Origin: Knoxdaviesia capensis
Lineage: Eukaryota > Ascomycota > Sordariomycetes > Microascales > Gondwanamycetaceae
DNA: 64,000 bases
Assembly: GCA_001510575.1 (NCBI GenBank)
Contig: LNGK01000002.1
Coordinates: 1,972,144-2,036,143, forward strand
Direction: 5' to 3'
Position 1 is the stretch's first letter; each line of letters starts with the position of its first letter. Shown piece after piece: positions 1-9,922 of this stretch. Position numbers and translations under genes: made by a program. The notes below the pieces were generated by a model. That model did not search any database, was not told the DNA's origin, and saw nothing but the letters and a program-made list of their open reading frames with translations.

Positions 1-771
1 GTGGCGGAAGCCGTGGATGACGGCGCCGCCCTTGCCGCGGTTCGCGGCCAGCTGCACCACGCGCACAATGTCGTGCAAGCTGTTCTCGGCGGCGAACTGT
101 AGCACGGTGGCGACCGTCGCATCCGAAGAGCCGTCGTCGACGACGAGGATCTCGTAGCCGGCGGCAGGATTCGGCGCGGAAGGCGGCGTGGCGGCGGCGC
201 GGCCGTACTTGGCGTCCAGGTGCGCGACCGCGTCGGCCAGCGTCGGCAGGATGCGCGCCTCTTCGTTGTAGGCCGGGAACACGACGCTGAGGGCAACGGC
301 CGCGGGCTCGATCGGCTCGGGCTCCGGCACGTAGAACTCGCCGATGTGGAACTTCTGGCTCTGCAGGTGGCGGCTGTCGTTCATCCACGCGTCGAACCAG
401 CACGGCAGCGCCGCGCGCTTCGGCACCACGCGCTCCGGCTTCGCGGGCGCAGCCGCAGCCGCAGCCGCGGCCGCGGCCTTGCCCTTTTTCGATTTCTTCT
501 CGCTGCTGCTGCTAGTCGACGACGACCCGCCCCCGGCGGCGGTGGACGTCAGGTAGTGCTTCTCGGACGGCACGGGGCTGCGGGGCTTCGGCGAGAGCAG
601 CGGGAGCGCCAGCGGGAGCGCGATGACGGCGGCCGCCACCAGCGTGAGGCCGCTGGCCAGCAGCATGAAGATCGGGCCGCTGAAGAGCAGCGCGAACACC
701 GTCGTCGACGCCGCAACGCCGAGCGCCACGCCCGCCAGCAGCACCCGGGTGATGGACGGCGGAGGGTCCAT
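1..771 (-). CDS. ALG5: Dolichyl-phosphate beta-glucosyltransferase, 5' part (runs off window)
   Basis: This enzyme transfers glucose from UDP-glucose to dolichyl phosphate at the ER membrane. The product, Dol-P-Glc, is the donor for the last steps of N-glycan precursor assembly. The window holds 257 codons in one open frame from the ATG at 771 (complement) to base 1; the C-terminal part lies outside. Two hydrophobic stretches (about residues 8-26 and 28-50) form the membrane anchor. The family-2 glycosyltransferase fold starts near residue 160 with VVFPAYNE, followed by the UDP-binding VVDDGSSD near 208 and NRGKGGAV near 243, which match yeast Alg5. A Ser/Gly/Ala-rich linker with a run of Ala (about residues 60-105) separates anchor and enzyme and is unusual compared with the yeast protein. 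No intron is seen in this part. The upstream sequence is CT-rich on the coding strand. The identification is firm; completeness cannot be judged. Confidence 0.93.
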   Translation of the reverse strand, partial: MDPPPSITRVLLAGVALGVAASTTVFALLFSGPIFMLLASGLTLVAAAVIALPLALPLLSPKPRSPVPSEKHYLTSTAAGGGSSSTSSSSEKKSKKGKAAAAAAAAAAPAKPERVVPKRAALPCWFDAWMNDSRHLQSQKFHIGEFYVPEPEPIEPAAVALSVVFPAYNEEARILPTLADAVAHLDAKYGRAAATPPSAPNPAAGYEILVVDDGSSDATVATVLQFAAENSLHDIVRVVQLAANRGKGGAVIHGFRH

Positions 772-1665
772 CGTGGTGAGACGGAAATGTCTTGGACGTT
801 TTTTCTATGAGACGGGCCAGGAACGGGGGAGGTTAGACATGAGAGGAGAAAAAAGGAGGGGAAATCGGGGAAAAGAGAGAAAAGGAAACGTCTACAGAAA
901 GAAAACACAAAAGAAGGAAAAGGAAGAAAGAAAAAGAACGGAAGAAGAAATCTTCTGGGTTTGCTTCTATTGTGGTCAATGTCAATATTCACTGTAAAGC
1001 TGAAGCTCTCTTTATGATCAGTATGCACCTTCAGTACATGAAGGAACGTGTCTTTATAAGCTCAGCTGGCCAATCAGGAGCTGTGAATAGTGCCACATTT
1101 GCTTGATAAGGTGCAGAGTTAGGGTCTAACCCAAACAGACGCACCTGCGATTTGGCCGAGATTTACCCACACCAATTTGCTCATGGTCACTTCTATGATC
1201 AAACCGTTTGTTGAGTTGACTGGGTATATGTGGATAATCTATTAGGTAGGAGGATCTACGTGAGATAGTGCTGTGGCATGCTCTATAAAAATCCGTCAGT
1301 TCAAGCCGAAGAGGCGTGGTGGACATCCGAGCTTCCTCTAGTAACTCGGGCTGGTCGAGCGCCGGGGATGCAACGAACACACACGGACAAGAAGGAAGAC
1401 TTTGTAGCAATGGAGTAATATAAACCAAGAAGTATTAATATATAGATACATCTATGCTCGACCGAACAAATGCGCCACCAGATCCGATCATAACAGTAAT
1501 TAACAGGGCCATTGGGGGGTTGACACCGAGGAATAGGGGGGATGAGAGAGACCACATAACAGTGAGGATGAAGAGAAGAAGAGCCGACTGGGTGATGGGT
1601 ATAGTAAAGAAGGAGAGGAGAGAGTTTGGGTATAGAGACGACATTCGGCTGTGTGTTGTCCCCCC
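772..1665. other. Spacer: ALG5 upstream region and ERG1 downstream region
   Basis: Both neighbours are on the - strand, so this spacer holds the ALG5 promoter/leader (next to 771) and the ERG1 3' region (next to 1666). On the - strand, bases about 800-960 are strongly pyrimidine-rich, as in many filamentous fungal leaders. A telomere-like TTAGGG followed by TAACCC occurs at 1119-1132. Short open frames exist on both strands but show no recognisable domain. I see no RNA gene here. Confidence 0.6.
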
Positions 1666-3177
1666 TCACACCAGCTCGCGATAGAACACAGGCAAAAACA
1701 CCACGGCGGCCGTCCACAGAATCAACACGGCGTCGACAAGGGCCATGGGCAGCAACAGGAACCCGAACACGCTGCTAGTGACCATGTCGACGGCGTTCAG
1801 CCAGATGGCCAAGAAGGCCACGGTGAAGAAGTCTCGGAACAGCGCCGACGGCTGGTGCAGCAGGCCGCCGAGCAGGCTGATGGGCTGGGCGGTGTTACCG
1901 CGCTTGAAGTAGGCGTGGCAGCCGCGCTGCAGCGTGCGCAGCAGCCGGTCGTCGGCCGCGAACAGGCTGTACAGCGCCTGCGCGAGCACGTTGATGATAG
2001 CAGTGAGGCTCTTGCGGCGCCAGTGGAACGTGGCCATGGCCGCGCGCACGGCGTCGGCGTCGGCGAGGTCCGGCACGTTGGCCGGCGAGAGCAGGTCGGC
2101 CACGATGACCGCGTCGTTGAAGGCCACCGTCATGCCGCCGCCCGTTAGCGGGTGGCGCATGTTGAGGGCGTCGCCCAGCACGATGGCGCCGTTGGCCTGC
2201 GTCTGTTTCGCCGCCGGCAGCCAGCTGTTGGGCATGCTGCGGATCACCTGGCCGTCGTCGAGGGCGGCCTGCACGCACGGCCGCACGGCTTCCGGCAGCA
2301 GCGGCAGGGCTTGCGTTGTTATGTAGCCACGGATGCCGCCGGCGCTGGGCGCGGCGGCCGGGTGGTTGAGCGGGACGTCGATGAGCATGCGGGTTTCGTG
2401 CGTGCCGATCTGGTACAGCAGCACCGGCGAGGAGGCGCCGATGAACACGTGGCCGTGGCCGTAGTGCGGCACGGGGCAGTCGATCAGTTCCAGCGCGTAG
2501 AACTTGCTGCGCACCGTCGGCGCGGTGCCGATCTGCGCCTTGCGGAACTTGGAGTCGTAGCCGTCGGCCATGACGGTAAGGCTGCCGAGGAAGTATTCGG
2601 GTTCTTTCGCCGCCGTCTCGGCGTTGGTGGTTAGGCCCTCGATGCCGACTACGCGGCCGGTCTTGTCGTCGGTGATGGGCTTCTGCGCCGTGGTTTCGAC
2701 GACGGTGATGTTGGGCTCGCCCAGGCACGCCTTGCGCAGCTGCATGATGAAGCGGCCGTGGTGGAAGCTCCTGCCGGAGACCCCCGACAGCGGCTTGGAC
2801 GAAGCCGCGCTCTTAGCGGCGGCCTTGTCCGACTGCGGGTTCGCTATTGTGCCGTCTTTCAACACCACCGGGTAGGGAAACACGCACTCATCACCGTAGT
2901 AGACAACGTCGTAGCCGTAGCACGGAACGGCGTCAATGCCGTCCAAGCAGTGGCCAAGCCCCAGCTTATTCAGAGCCGCCACGCCGCCCGGCTGTAACAA
3001 CTCTCCCACTATGCGGTTCGGCTCTTGCATCCACCGCTCCAGCAGGAGGACTTTGCGCCCTTGCCGTGCCATGGCGAAGGCAATGGCGCATCCCAGCACT
3101 CCGGCGCCGACCACCACCACATCGGCCTCGCGGTATTTGGATTGTCCGTTCGGGACGGAACTCGAGGTCGGTGCCAT
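1666..3177 (-). CDS. ERG1: Squalene monooxygenase (squalene epoxidase)
   Basis: This FAD- and NADPH-dependent ER enzyme converts squalene to 2,3-oxidosqualene, the first oxygen-requiring step of ergosterol synthesis and the target of allylamine antifungals. The single-exon frame gives 503 aa, close to the roughly 490-500 aa of fungal ERG1. I chose the ATG at 3177 because it lies just before the conserved region in a good context; the frame stays open upstream to 3318 without family similarity. The N-terminal Rossmann motif is VVVVGAGVLGCAIA (about residues 21-34), with LLLER at the end of the fold. The second FAD motif is MADGYDS (about 240). The signature GDALNMRHPLTGGGMT lies near residue 350. 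The C-terminus is hydrophobic and probably membrane-associated. It is followed at 4457 by a thiolase gene on the same strand. All key motifs are intact. Confidence 0.97.
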   Translation of the reverse strand: MAPTSSSVPNGQSKYREADVVVVGAGVLGCAIAFAMARQGRKVLLLERWMQEPNRIVGELLQPGGVAALNKLGLGHCLDGIDAVPCYGYDVVYYGDECVFPYPVVLKDGTIANPQSDKAAAKSAASSKPLSGVSGRSFHHGRFIMQLRKACLGEPNITVVETTAQKPITDDKTGRVVGIEGLTTNAETAAKEPEYFLGSLTVMADGYDSKFRKAQIGTAPTVRSKFYALELIDCPVPHYGHGHVFIGASSPVLLYQIGTHETRMLIDVPLNHPAAAPSAGGIRGYITTQALPLLPEAVRPCVQAALDDGQVIRSMPNSWLPAAKQTQANGAIVLGDALNMRHPLTGGGMTVAFNDAVIVADLLSPANVPDLADADAVRAAMATFHWRRKSLTAIINVLAQALYSLFAADDRLLRTLQRGCHAYFKRGNTAQPISLLGGLLHQPSALFRDFFTVAFLAIWLNAVDMVTSSVFGFLLLPMALVDAVLILWTAAVVFLPVFYRELV

Positions 3178-4456
3178 GACGGATGTGCGTGTGAAAAAAG
3201 AAGCTGTATAAGGAGGTTGTCGAGGTGAGAGACACGCACACACAATGCGCAAGACGAGGAGGGGGAGACAGGCGGTGGGATGTCTACTAAGGAGATTGGC
3301 GTTTGACGAGGGCACCAACTAAACACTCGATAAGAGAACTGAGACAATAAACATTAAAGGTGCATAAGACCAAGATATAGGAGGGGAGAGTATACACAAG
3401 ACCGCAAGAAACAGAAAATGAGGACGAGGACGGGTGTTATAGAATCCACAAGGTGAAACCCACGATCAGTGAAGATGTTAAAAATTCTGGAGGCTTTTCT
3501 TTATTTTTTTCGTCCCTTCTGAATTCGACATGTGGAAGGAGCAATGGGGGGTGGAAACACAGGCAGGAGCCAGGGGTTCAAAAGTATTTGGCCCAGCCTT
3601 AAAGAGCCCGCTTGAGAACAGCCAAAAATCGGGTGGAATCGTGCCACTGACGCACGACTTTTTGACCTTGTCTTGTCTATGGAGTTATCTTCGACGCTGA
3701 GAAAAAAAAAACATGTGGACGACGATGAAATCCATGGTTGACGCGCTAACATTTCGTGTTCGTTCCTGACGCCCCACTTTTAAATCGGAACATGTACTCT
3801 TTCCGCGGTGGTGCCAGCATCTTGGTACCTGATTCTGGACTTTTTCCACACGTATTTTTCTCCGGACATGTGAAAAAGGGGTTCTGGCCTGTTGGAAGGA
3901 TCGTTCCTTCCAATTCGAAGAACCAACAGCAGGAAGGTCCGCAGGCGGAAGATCTGGTTAGTTGCATAACCCCGATACAGTGAAAACCGGGGAAAAAGGC
4001 CAAACGACCTCGATAAGTGAATATCGAAATTGGACCGGCACACTTTTTCCGAGCTTCACGTAACGATACCAGCATTTCTACCGCGGTGAGTTTGGAACAC
4101 CGAAAGCAAACACACGCAATCCAATGCCCCATGCTGTGGTACCAGGAAACCGAAACGAAACAGAACAAGACTTCATCTGTTATGACGTGGTGGGGTCTTT
4201 TATATCCCCCAGACGTAATCTTCTCTTTATATCACCAAGAAGATCTCCTGCCTTATCGTACTACATCTACCAGCAAAACACGAGTTTGAAGTCCCTGTCT
4301 TGGGTTGCGTTTACCAACACACCCAATATCGAAAGTCTTCTGAAGATCCACACTCATATAACCTCAGCTGACTCCTGCACTTTTTTTTGATATAGATACA
4401 GGACAGCAATCACTGAGCCAAATCACACCATGCAACAAACGCCTACCGCCGCCGGC
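3178..4456. other. Spacer with ERG1 promoter and acetyltransferase 3' region
   Basis: Roughly 1.3 kb between two - strand genes. The ERG1 leader (3178-3360) is CT-rich on the coding strand. The middle part (about 3750-4170) carries a stable-looking hairpin at 3881-3923. I could not assign sterol-responsive elements by eye. Open frames of up to 140 codons occur on the - strand (3746-4168), but they have no recognisable domain and I do not call them genes. Confidence 0.5.
3881..3923. repeat. Perfect inverted repeat / hairpin
   Basis: A 9-bp perfect inverted repeat (3892-3900 and 3905-3913) has a 4-nt loop TCGT. It is flanked by a second, outer 5-bp pair GTTCT (3881-3885) and AGAAC (3919-3923). 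It lies about 0.7 kb upstream of the ERG1 start and about 0.5 kb past the acetyltransferase stop codon. Its function is unknown. Confidence 0.7.
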
Positions 4457-5912
4457 TTACACCTTGTCGATGCGCTGCACCACAATCGCCGTCGCGGCAC
4501 CGCCTCCGTTGCAGATGGCCGCCACTCCGTACTCGCCGACCTTCAGCTGGTGGAGGAGGGTGACGAGGATCCGCGATCCCGAGCTGCCCAGCGCGTGGCC
4601 CAGCGAGATGGCGCCTCCGAGAGAGTTCACGCGAGCTCCCTTGAGTCCGAGGATCTGGGAAGCCGAACATGTTAGCAACAAGACCTACTAGCTCGAACAC
4701 ACTTGACAAACGACGAACGCCCGAACTTACCTGCTCGTTGGCGATGATCACAGCCGCAAACGCCTCGTTGAACTCCCACACGGCGACCTGGTCCTTGGTG
4801 ATACCGGCGCGTTCCAGCGCAATCGGCACAGCCTTGGCCGGCGCAGTGGGGAAGTCGATCGGATCAAGCGCGGCATCGGCATGGCCGCATATCCGCGCCA
4901 ACACGCGCGAGTCGCTGCCAAACTCCCGCGCCACCTCGGCGCTGCCCAGCACCAGGGCGCTGGCGCCGTCGTTGAGGGTCGACGAGTTGGCGGCGGTGAC
5001 GGTGCCGGTGCCGTCGCGCACAAAGGCCGGCTTCAGCGTCGGCACCTTCTCGATCTTGACGTCGAGGAAGCCCTCGTCGGTGGTGATGATGGTGTCGCCC
5101 TTCTTGCCCTTGACGGTGACGGGCGCGATCTCCTCGGCGAAGGCGCCGGCCTTCCACGCGGCCTGGGCGCGCTCGTACGACTGGATGGCGTAGTTGTCCT
5201 GCATCTCGCGGGTGACGTTGAACTTCTTGGCGGTGTGTTCGGCGCAGTTGCCCATGTGGAACTTGTTGTACACCTCCCACAGCCCGTCCTTGATGAGGCC
5301 GTCCTCGAGCTGCACGTTGCCGAAGGCCGGCAAGATGCTGCCGCGCGGCAGGTAGTACGGCACGCGGGTCATGTTCTCCATGCCGCCGGCGACCTGGGCG
5401 TCACTGAGGCCTAGCTGGATGTTCTGGGCGGCGAACACGACGGCCTTCATGCCTGACGCGCACACCTTGTTGATGGTGATGGCCTCGACGCTGGTCGGCA
5501 GGCCGGCGAGGATGGCGGCTTGTCGCGCCGGCGCCTGGCCGATGTTGCCCTGCAGCACGTTGCCCATGTATACATCGGTGATCTTGGAAATGGGGACCTT
5601 GGACTTCTCGATCGCGGCCTTGATCGCTGTCGCGCCGAGCTGCGGGGCGGGGACGTCTTTATAGGAGCCGTTGAACTACTCGTAGAGACGCAGGTTGGGA
5701 GTGTAAGCCTTTTGTTTATTCTATCACATGCCTTTTATGCTTGGATGTGGGGACCGTACCTTTGCTGTTGGCGTCCGGGCAGCACCGAGAATGTAGACAT
5801 CGCGAACTTGTTGACGACGAGCAGCAGCCGACGAGAAACTTCTGGACCCGATTGAGCGCCCCAACTTGGACGGCAAGCCCGAGCTATATCTGAAGCATGT
5901 GGAAGACATCAT
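4457..5912 (-). CDS. Acetyl-CoA C-acetyltransferase (thiolase), mitochondrial type
   Basis: The enzyme reversibly condenses two acetyl-CoA to acetoacetyl-CoA, or cleaves it (ketone body/isoleucine breakdown, or the entry to mevalonate). There are three exons: 5760-5912, 4731-5675 and 4457-4654. Introns are 5676-5759 (GTACGG...TAG) and 4655-4730 (GTAAGT...CAG). The spliced protein is 431 aa. The nucleophilic Cys lies in KVCASGMKA (about residue 122), NEAFA precedes the second intron, the catalytic His is in SLGHALG (about 386), and the second Cys is in AAICNGGG (about 414). The first ~35 residues are rich in Arg and Ser and lack acidic residues, which fits a mitochondrial presequence before the conserved DVYILGAARTP. 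This suggests an ACAT1-like protein rather than cytosolic ERG10, although an ERG10 role cannot be excluded. GHA replaces the usual GHP. A second in-frame ATG at 5909 is an equally possible start. Confidence 0.93.
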
Positions 5913-7039
5913 GTGAAAGAGAGGGCGGGGGAGACGATGATGACGACGAAACAGGTCAGTTATCCAAAAAAGGAAAGGGAAAAAAAGATAGAAAGAAACC
6001 TTCTCAGAGAGAGTATATGTACGAGGGAAGAAAAACAGTACTCCGAAACGGAGGATGATGAGAAATTCAACAGAAGGGCAAGGTCACTTGAGACGGATCA
6101 CATATTTTCCCATTTGGAAGCCTCGGCATGGCTCGGTTTAACACGGCGGCCTGCGGGGAGCAGCTTTTGTATGGGGAAGGTGCGGGATGGGGCCATAAGT
6201 ACTGGGCCAAATCTTGCGCTGGAAATGGCGGCGACTTTTGGCCCCGAGTTCGAGCCAATTGCAGAGCTTGGATGTTCTCCGGATTGGCGGACACTAAAGC
6301 TGTCTATACATGCGTTTAGGGTTACTTATATGGCATGTGGACTTTGATAGTTGACACACATCGTCACTAGATCTCTTTACGGCCTAGGAGAGATATCCTC
6401 CCCGGTATCGGCGTTGGACAGCTGAACATGCACGAGCTGATCATTGCAGAGGTGCTGATGCCGTGACATTACATCTCAGTGACGACTTATCTATTTCGCC
6501 TTATCGTGCATGGCCGACTATCTTATCCATCCTACCCATTCCATCCCATCCATCCCATCCGGTCCAAGCTTCTTTCCTCTGTTGGGCACGCATCGCCGCT
6601 TCGGGCACGAATTGCAGGAGGCAGAAGATAACTCATACTACGGAACAGTAGCATACGGGTTGGATTTCTGGAGGGGGTGTCGTTCAGGTCGTATAGGTCA
6701 GCCCTGATATCGTCTCCCGCAGGATGGCACACTGAGGAATGGTTTCGGGAGAGATTTCCAGCTTATATGCATGATTAACTGTGCTGTTGAGTTTTGACCG
6801 CTGTTTGCTAGCCCTGTCCATGGGCTGGCAAAGTTTCAAGATATAGGTACAGAATGACTTATGACTTTCGAATGCATATGCTCCATGCTGCACCCTTCCA
6901 ATCCCTATCCCACTTTAGAGTACTACAACAATAGCTGATTATAGAGAGAACCTAGCACCTCTCGGTCCATGACATAGTTGAGAAAGGTTAGACACGCGCT
7001 TGGAAGGATACTCAATCTGCAAATAGGCAATGGATTAGT

Positions 7040-7093
<54 letters not shown>

Positions 7094-7470
7094 GCACCCA
7101 TTTAGCATTCAAAAGCATACATTAACGGCGGAGGTATGTAAAAACGCAGACTCATGAAAAGCAAAGGGAAAAAAGCAAAGAGAGAAACGCAGGAAATAGC
7201 AAAAAGAGATTGGCTATGCCTTTGGCGTTACTCCGGCGGATCTGGAGATCCGTGAGAATAACACGACCCGAGAAACCACAACTCCGAAACGGCCGGCCAG
7301 ATGAAAAAAAAGAAACAGAGAATCGAAGCAAAGGCAGAAAGAAATAAGACGCATATGATAGGGAGGTGGGGGAGACCTCCCAGAGGAGTTGAAGCTGAAG
7401 AGAGGAAGGAAAAAAGAGCGGTGAGGGGAGGAATGAACACGACTGAGGAGCCTCAACGAGCTAAGCGCAC
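5913..7470. other. Spacer: acetyltransferase promoter and RAD6 3' region
   Basis: About 1.56 kb between two - strand genes. It contains a long AC microsatellite (7041-7087), a telomere-like TTTAGGGTT near 6318, and purine-rich sequence just upstream of the acetyltransferase (CT-rich on its coding strand). Open frames such as 5913-6347 (+, 144 codons) begin right at the neighbouring gene's leader and have no domain. I call no gene here. Confidence 0.5.
7041..7087. repeat. (AC)n microsatellite, about 23 units
   Basis: An uninterrupted AC dinucleotide tract lies in the spacer downstream of RAD6. It is probably length-polymorphic between strains. Confidence 0.97.
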
Positions 7471-8400
7471 TTAATCTTCCCAGCTCTTCTCAACAGTATC
7501 ACGCACCCGCTTCGTATATTCTCGGCGGTTATCTTTATATAGGTTCGACGCTTCGACGTTGGCAGGGGAGCCAGTGTTGGGATCGTTAAGCAAGCTGTGA
7601 GAGGACAAAAAGAAGGAGTTAGCAAACAGTCCCGGTTTGTGGAACACTAAGTCGCATATGGCAGGCCCACGAAGGCAGTGGAGGAGGGGAGGTTGGGTGT
7701 TGTAGAACCCGGGCGGCCATGTACCTCTGGATGCTGGTCAACACAGCGGCAACGTCGTAGGTGGGACTCCAGCGGTTCTGGAGGATATCCAAGCACAACT
7801 CTCCGGTGGCGTAGACGTTGGGGTGGAACATCTGGCTGATGAACTTGACGGCGGGCGGCTTGTTCGGGTACTGCTCCTCAAACTGCATGACCAGCTTGAA
7901 GATGCCGTCTTCAAAGGGCGTATCGGCGGGGCCGATTATCACGGCGTTCCTGGATGAGAGGCGAAAGAGGTTGCATGTCAGAATTTATGTATGTCCCAAT
8001 TTCAAGGTGGTCACGGGCCTCCTGGTCCGGGGGGGTTGAGTGAGCCCACGGCGATAGCAGATAAGCGATGCATCCAGCGGGGAGCAATCGCCGGCACGCG
8101 GAGGCTTTGACGGATCGGTCGACGGACGTACCAGGTCATGACATTGTCGGGGATGGGCGAGGCAGACACTCCGGCCGGAGGGTCTGTTTGCATGCGCTGG
8201 AGGGGGTGAAGAGAACATGAGTTAGCAGGCGGGCAGGTGAAGCGGGGAGGGAGGTGGACGGAAGCCATCGGGGAAGCGCTTCTTCGATGATCTAGCCGAC
8301 GATAGAAGGCAGTCCGCGAGGGCGTGCGCGAGAAGGAGGAGTGGGCGGCTCAGCGTACCTTGAACTCGCGGATAAGACGACGTCGTGCGGCGGTAGACAT
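7471..8400 (-). CDS. RAD6: Ubiquitin-conjugating enzyme E2, Rad6 type
   Basis: Rad6/Ubc2 works with the E3s Rad18 (PCNA ubiquitination in post-replication repair), Bre1 (histone H2B) and Ubr1 (N-degron pathway). I assembled four exons: 8359-8400, 8132-8196, 7725-7949 and 7471-7594. Introns are 162, 182 and 130 bp, all beginning GTAC and ending CAG. The spliced product is 151 aa, the usual length for the Rad6 core. Exon 1 gives MSTAARRRLIREFK, the family N-terminus. Exon 2 carries PPAGVSASPIPDNVMTW. Exon 3 carries the HPN motif in FHPNVYATGELCLDIL with the active-site Cys. Exon 4 contains LLNDPNTGSPANVEA and ends at KSWED. The long acidic tail of budding-yeast Rad6 is absent, as in metazoan and many filamentous fungal orthologues. 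All splice junctions preserve the frame, so I regard the model as reliable. Confidence 0.95.
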
Positions 8401-9922
8401 GGTGAACGAACGCGTAGGAATGAGGCGGGGGAGAGAGACAGAGACAGAGACAGGGAGGGACGGGACTGGATGAATCGTCGATTAGATAGATGAAGAGGGG
8501 GGAATGTTGAAGATGGGAACGTGGGAGGAGGATAAACGATAGGAGAACGAAAGAGAAAAGGAGGATGAAGGAAAAGATTACAGTTTGCCTCATAAGAGTT
8601 AAAAGATTAACAGTTTGGTGGCGAAGGGGTGGCACTGAAGAAAAAAAAAAAGGCATCAAGCGGATAAAGAGTGCTGCCTCAGCTGGAAAGAATGACCAAC
8701 TGCTAGGTTCTGGAAGGTAGTGTGGTAAATTGATTACTGTACTAGAAACTCTCCTAGAACTTCCTGCTTAGGCTGACAGTTATGGTTTTTAGGCCGCTCA
8801 GCCCGATCGGGAACACCTTTGGGGGTTCTTCCAGGCATCTGTGTAGTATATGGATGATCCCTACCTATAACTCCAATGAAATAACCTGCTAAAGGAGACA
8901 TATTACTCCTCATTTTACTACCGGCTTAAGAAATTATAGCCCTCTATTTCTAAGCTCCTAATCAGATTGCTAGAGGGGCAGTTCTGTGTTATCGGTCTAA
9001 CTTGGTAGTGAATGGTGATGCGACTATGTCTTAAGACTGAGCCCTCCCGGACATACACTTGCCCCTATAATAGTATAGGTACCTGAGTAGATATGAAATC
9101 TCAGAGTAATGCTATGGGCGTCATTTGTTTATGCTATGCTTCCCTGATCCCTATAGTGGGAGAGTCCCCTATAATCAAGTTTAATTACTGCTATTTCCCA
9201 GCTGCTAAGGCTGATGTAGGCCCGCTATTCCAGGGATTTTGACTGTAAACAACAACCTCCTATGAGATAAGCCTCCAAAAACTTCATGAGAGGGCCTAAT
9301 GTTCATGCCACCACCACCACCACTTGCACCTTCCTTCCAGCTTGGAAAAATTGCTCCGTCCCTGCCTCATGTTCGAGTGGAGTTGCTTACGTACAAGTCC
9401 CCCCCCATGAAACGACACCGCCCAACTTTCTCACGCGAGATGTTCGCGTTGTCCCAAGTTTAAGGGTTTTGAGTCTTCGGAAATGTGTCTCTATTTTTCT
9501 TTCCCACCCTCACCCCCTCCTCAACTTTGCTTCCAACGACAACTTTGAACAAAACCAAACCCACCTACATCGGTGCTCATTCTTTTTTTTCTATTCCGCG
9601 AAATCCTTTCGTCGAGAGCTGCACCTTCCTTCTGCAGATCGGCCCCCCGTTATCGATATCGAGCCCTCCTTGGGCAAACTTGCGGCCTCCCACATTCGTT
9701 GATTGCACCCCCGATAAACACACCCGATAGTAATAACAGATACAAAAACCGAACGAGGACACGTGCTCTTCGTCAGCTCTGAGAATCATTTATTTCCTTC
9801 TGTGATCGCCAGTTGCTCGGCCGAGTTCCGTCGCTTCAATATCACGGATAGCTCTTGACCGAACAACCCTCTCTTTCCCGCTCCTTCAGCCGTTGTTGAC
9901 CCCCAACGTTTTGTCAGTCATC
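8401..9922. promoter_or_regulatory. Divergent promoter region between RAD6 and kinesin
   Basis: RAD6 (-) and kinesin (+) diverge from this 1.5-kb spacer. Both ends are leader-like: 8401-8650 is pyrimidine-rich on the - strand and 9300-9922 is pyrimidine-rich on the + strand. Between them (about 8700-9300) lies a CpG-poor, TpA-rich block, described separately, that looks unlike either leader. I see no gene or RNA in it. Confidence 0.6.
8701..9300. repeat. CpG-poor, TpA-rich block, probably a decayed repeat
   Basis: By hand count these 600 bp contain only nine CpG, against roughly 29 expected for about 44% GC. I count 61 TpA against 49 ApT (ratio about 1.2). (CpA+TpG)/(ApC+GpT) is about 1.1, so the classical RIP substrate index is not met. 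There is no open frame of note. It may be an old, mutated transposon remnant, but no terminal repeats or protein remnant could be recognised. Confidence 0.4.
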
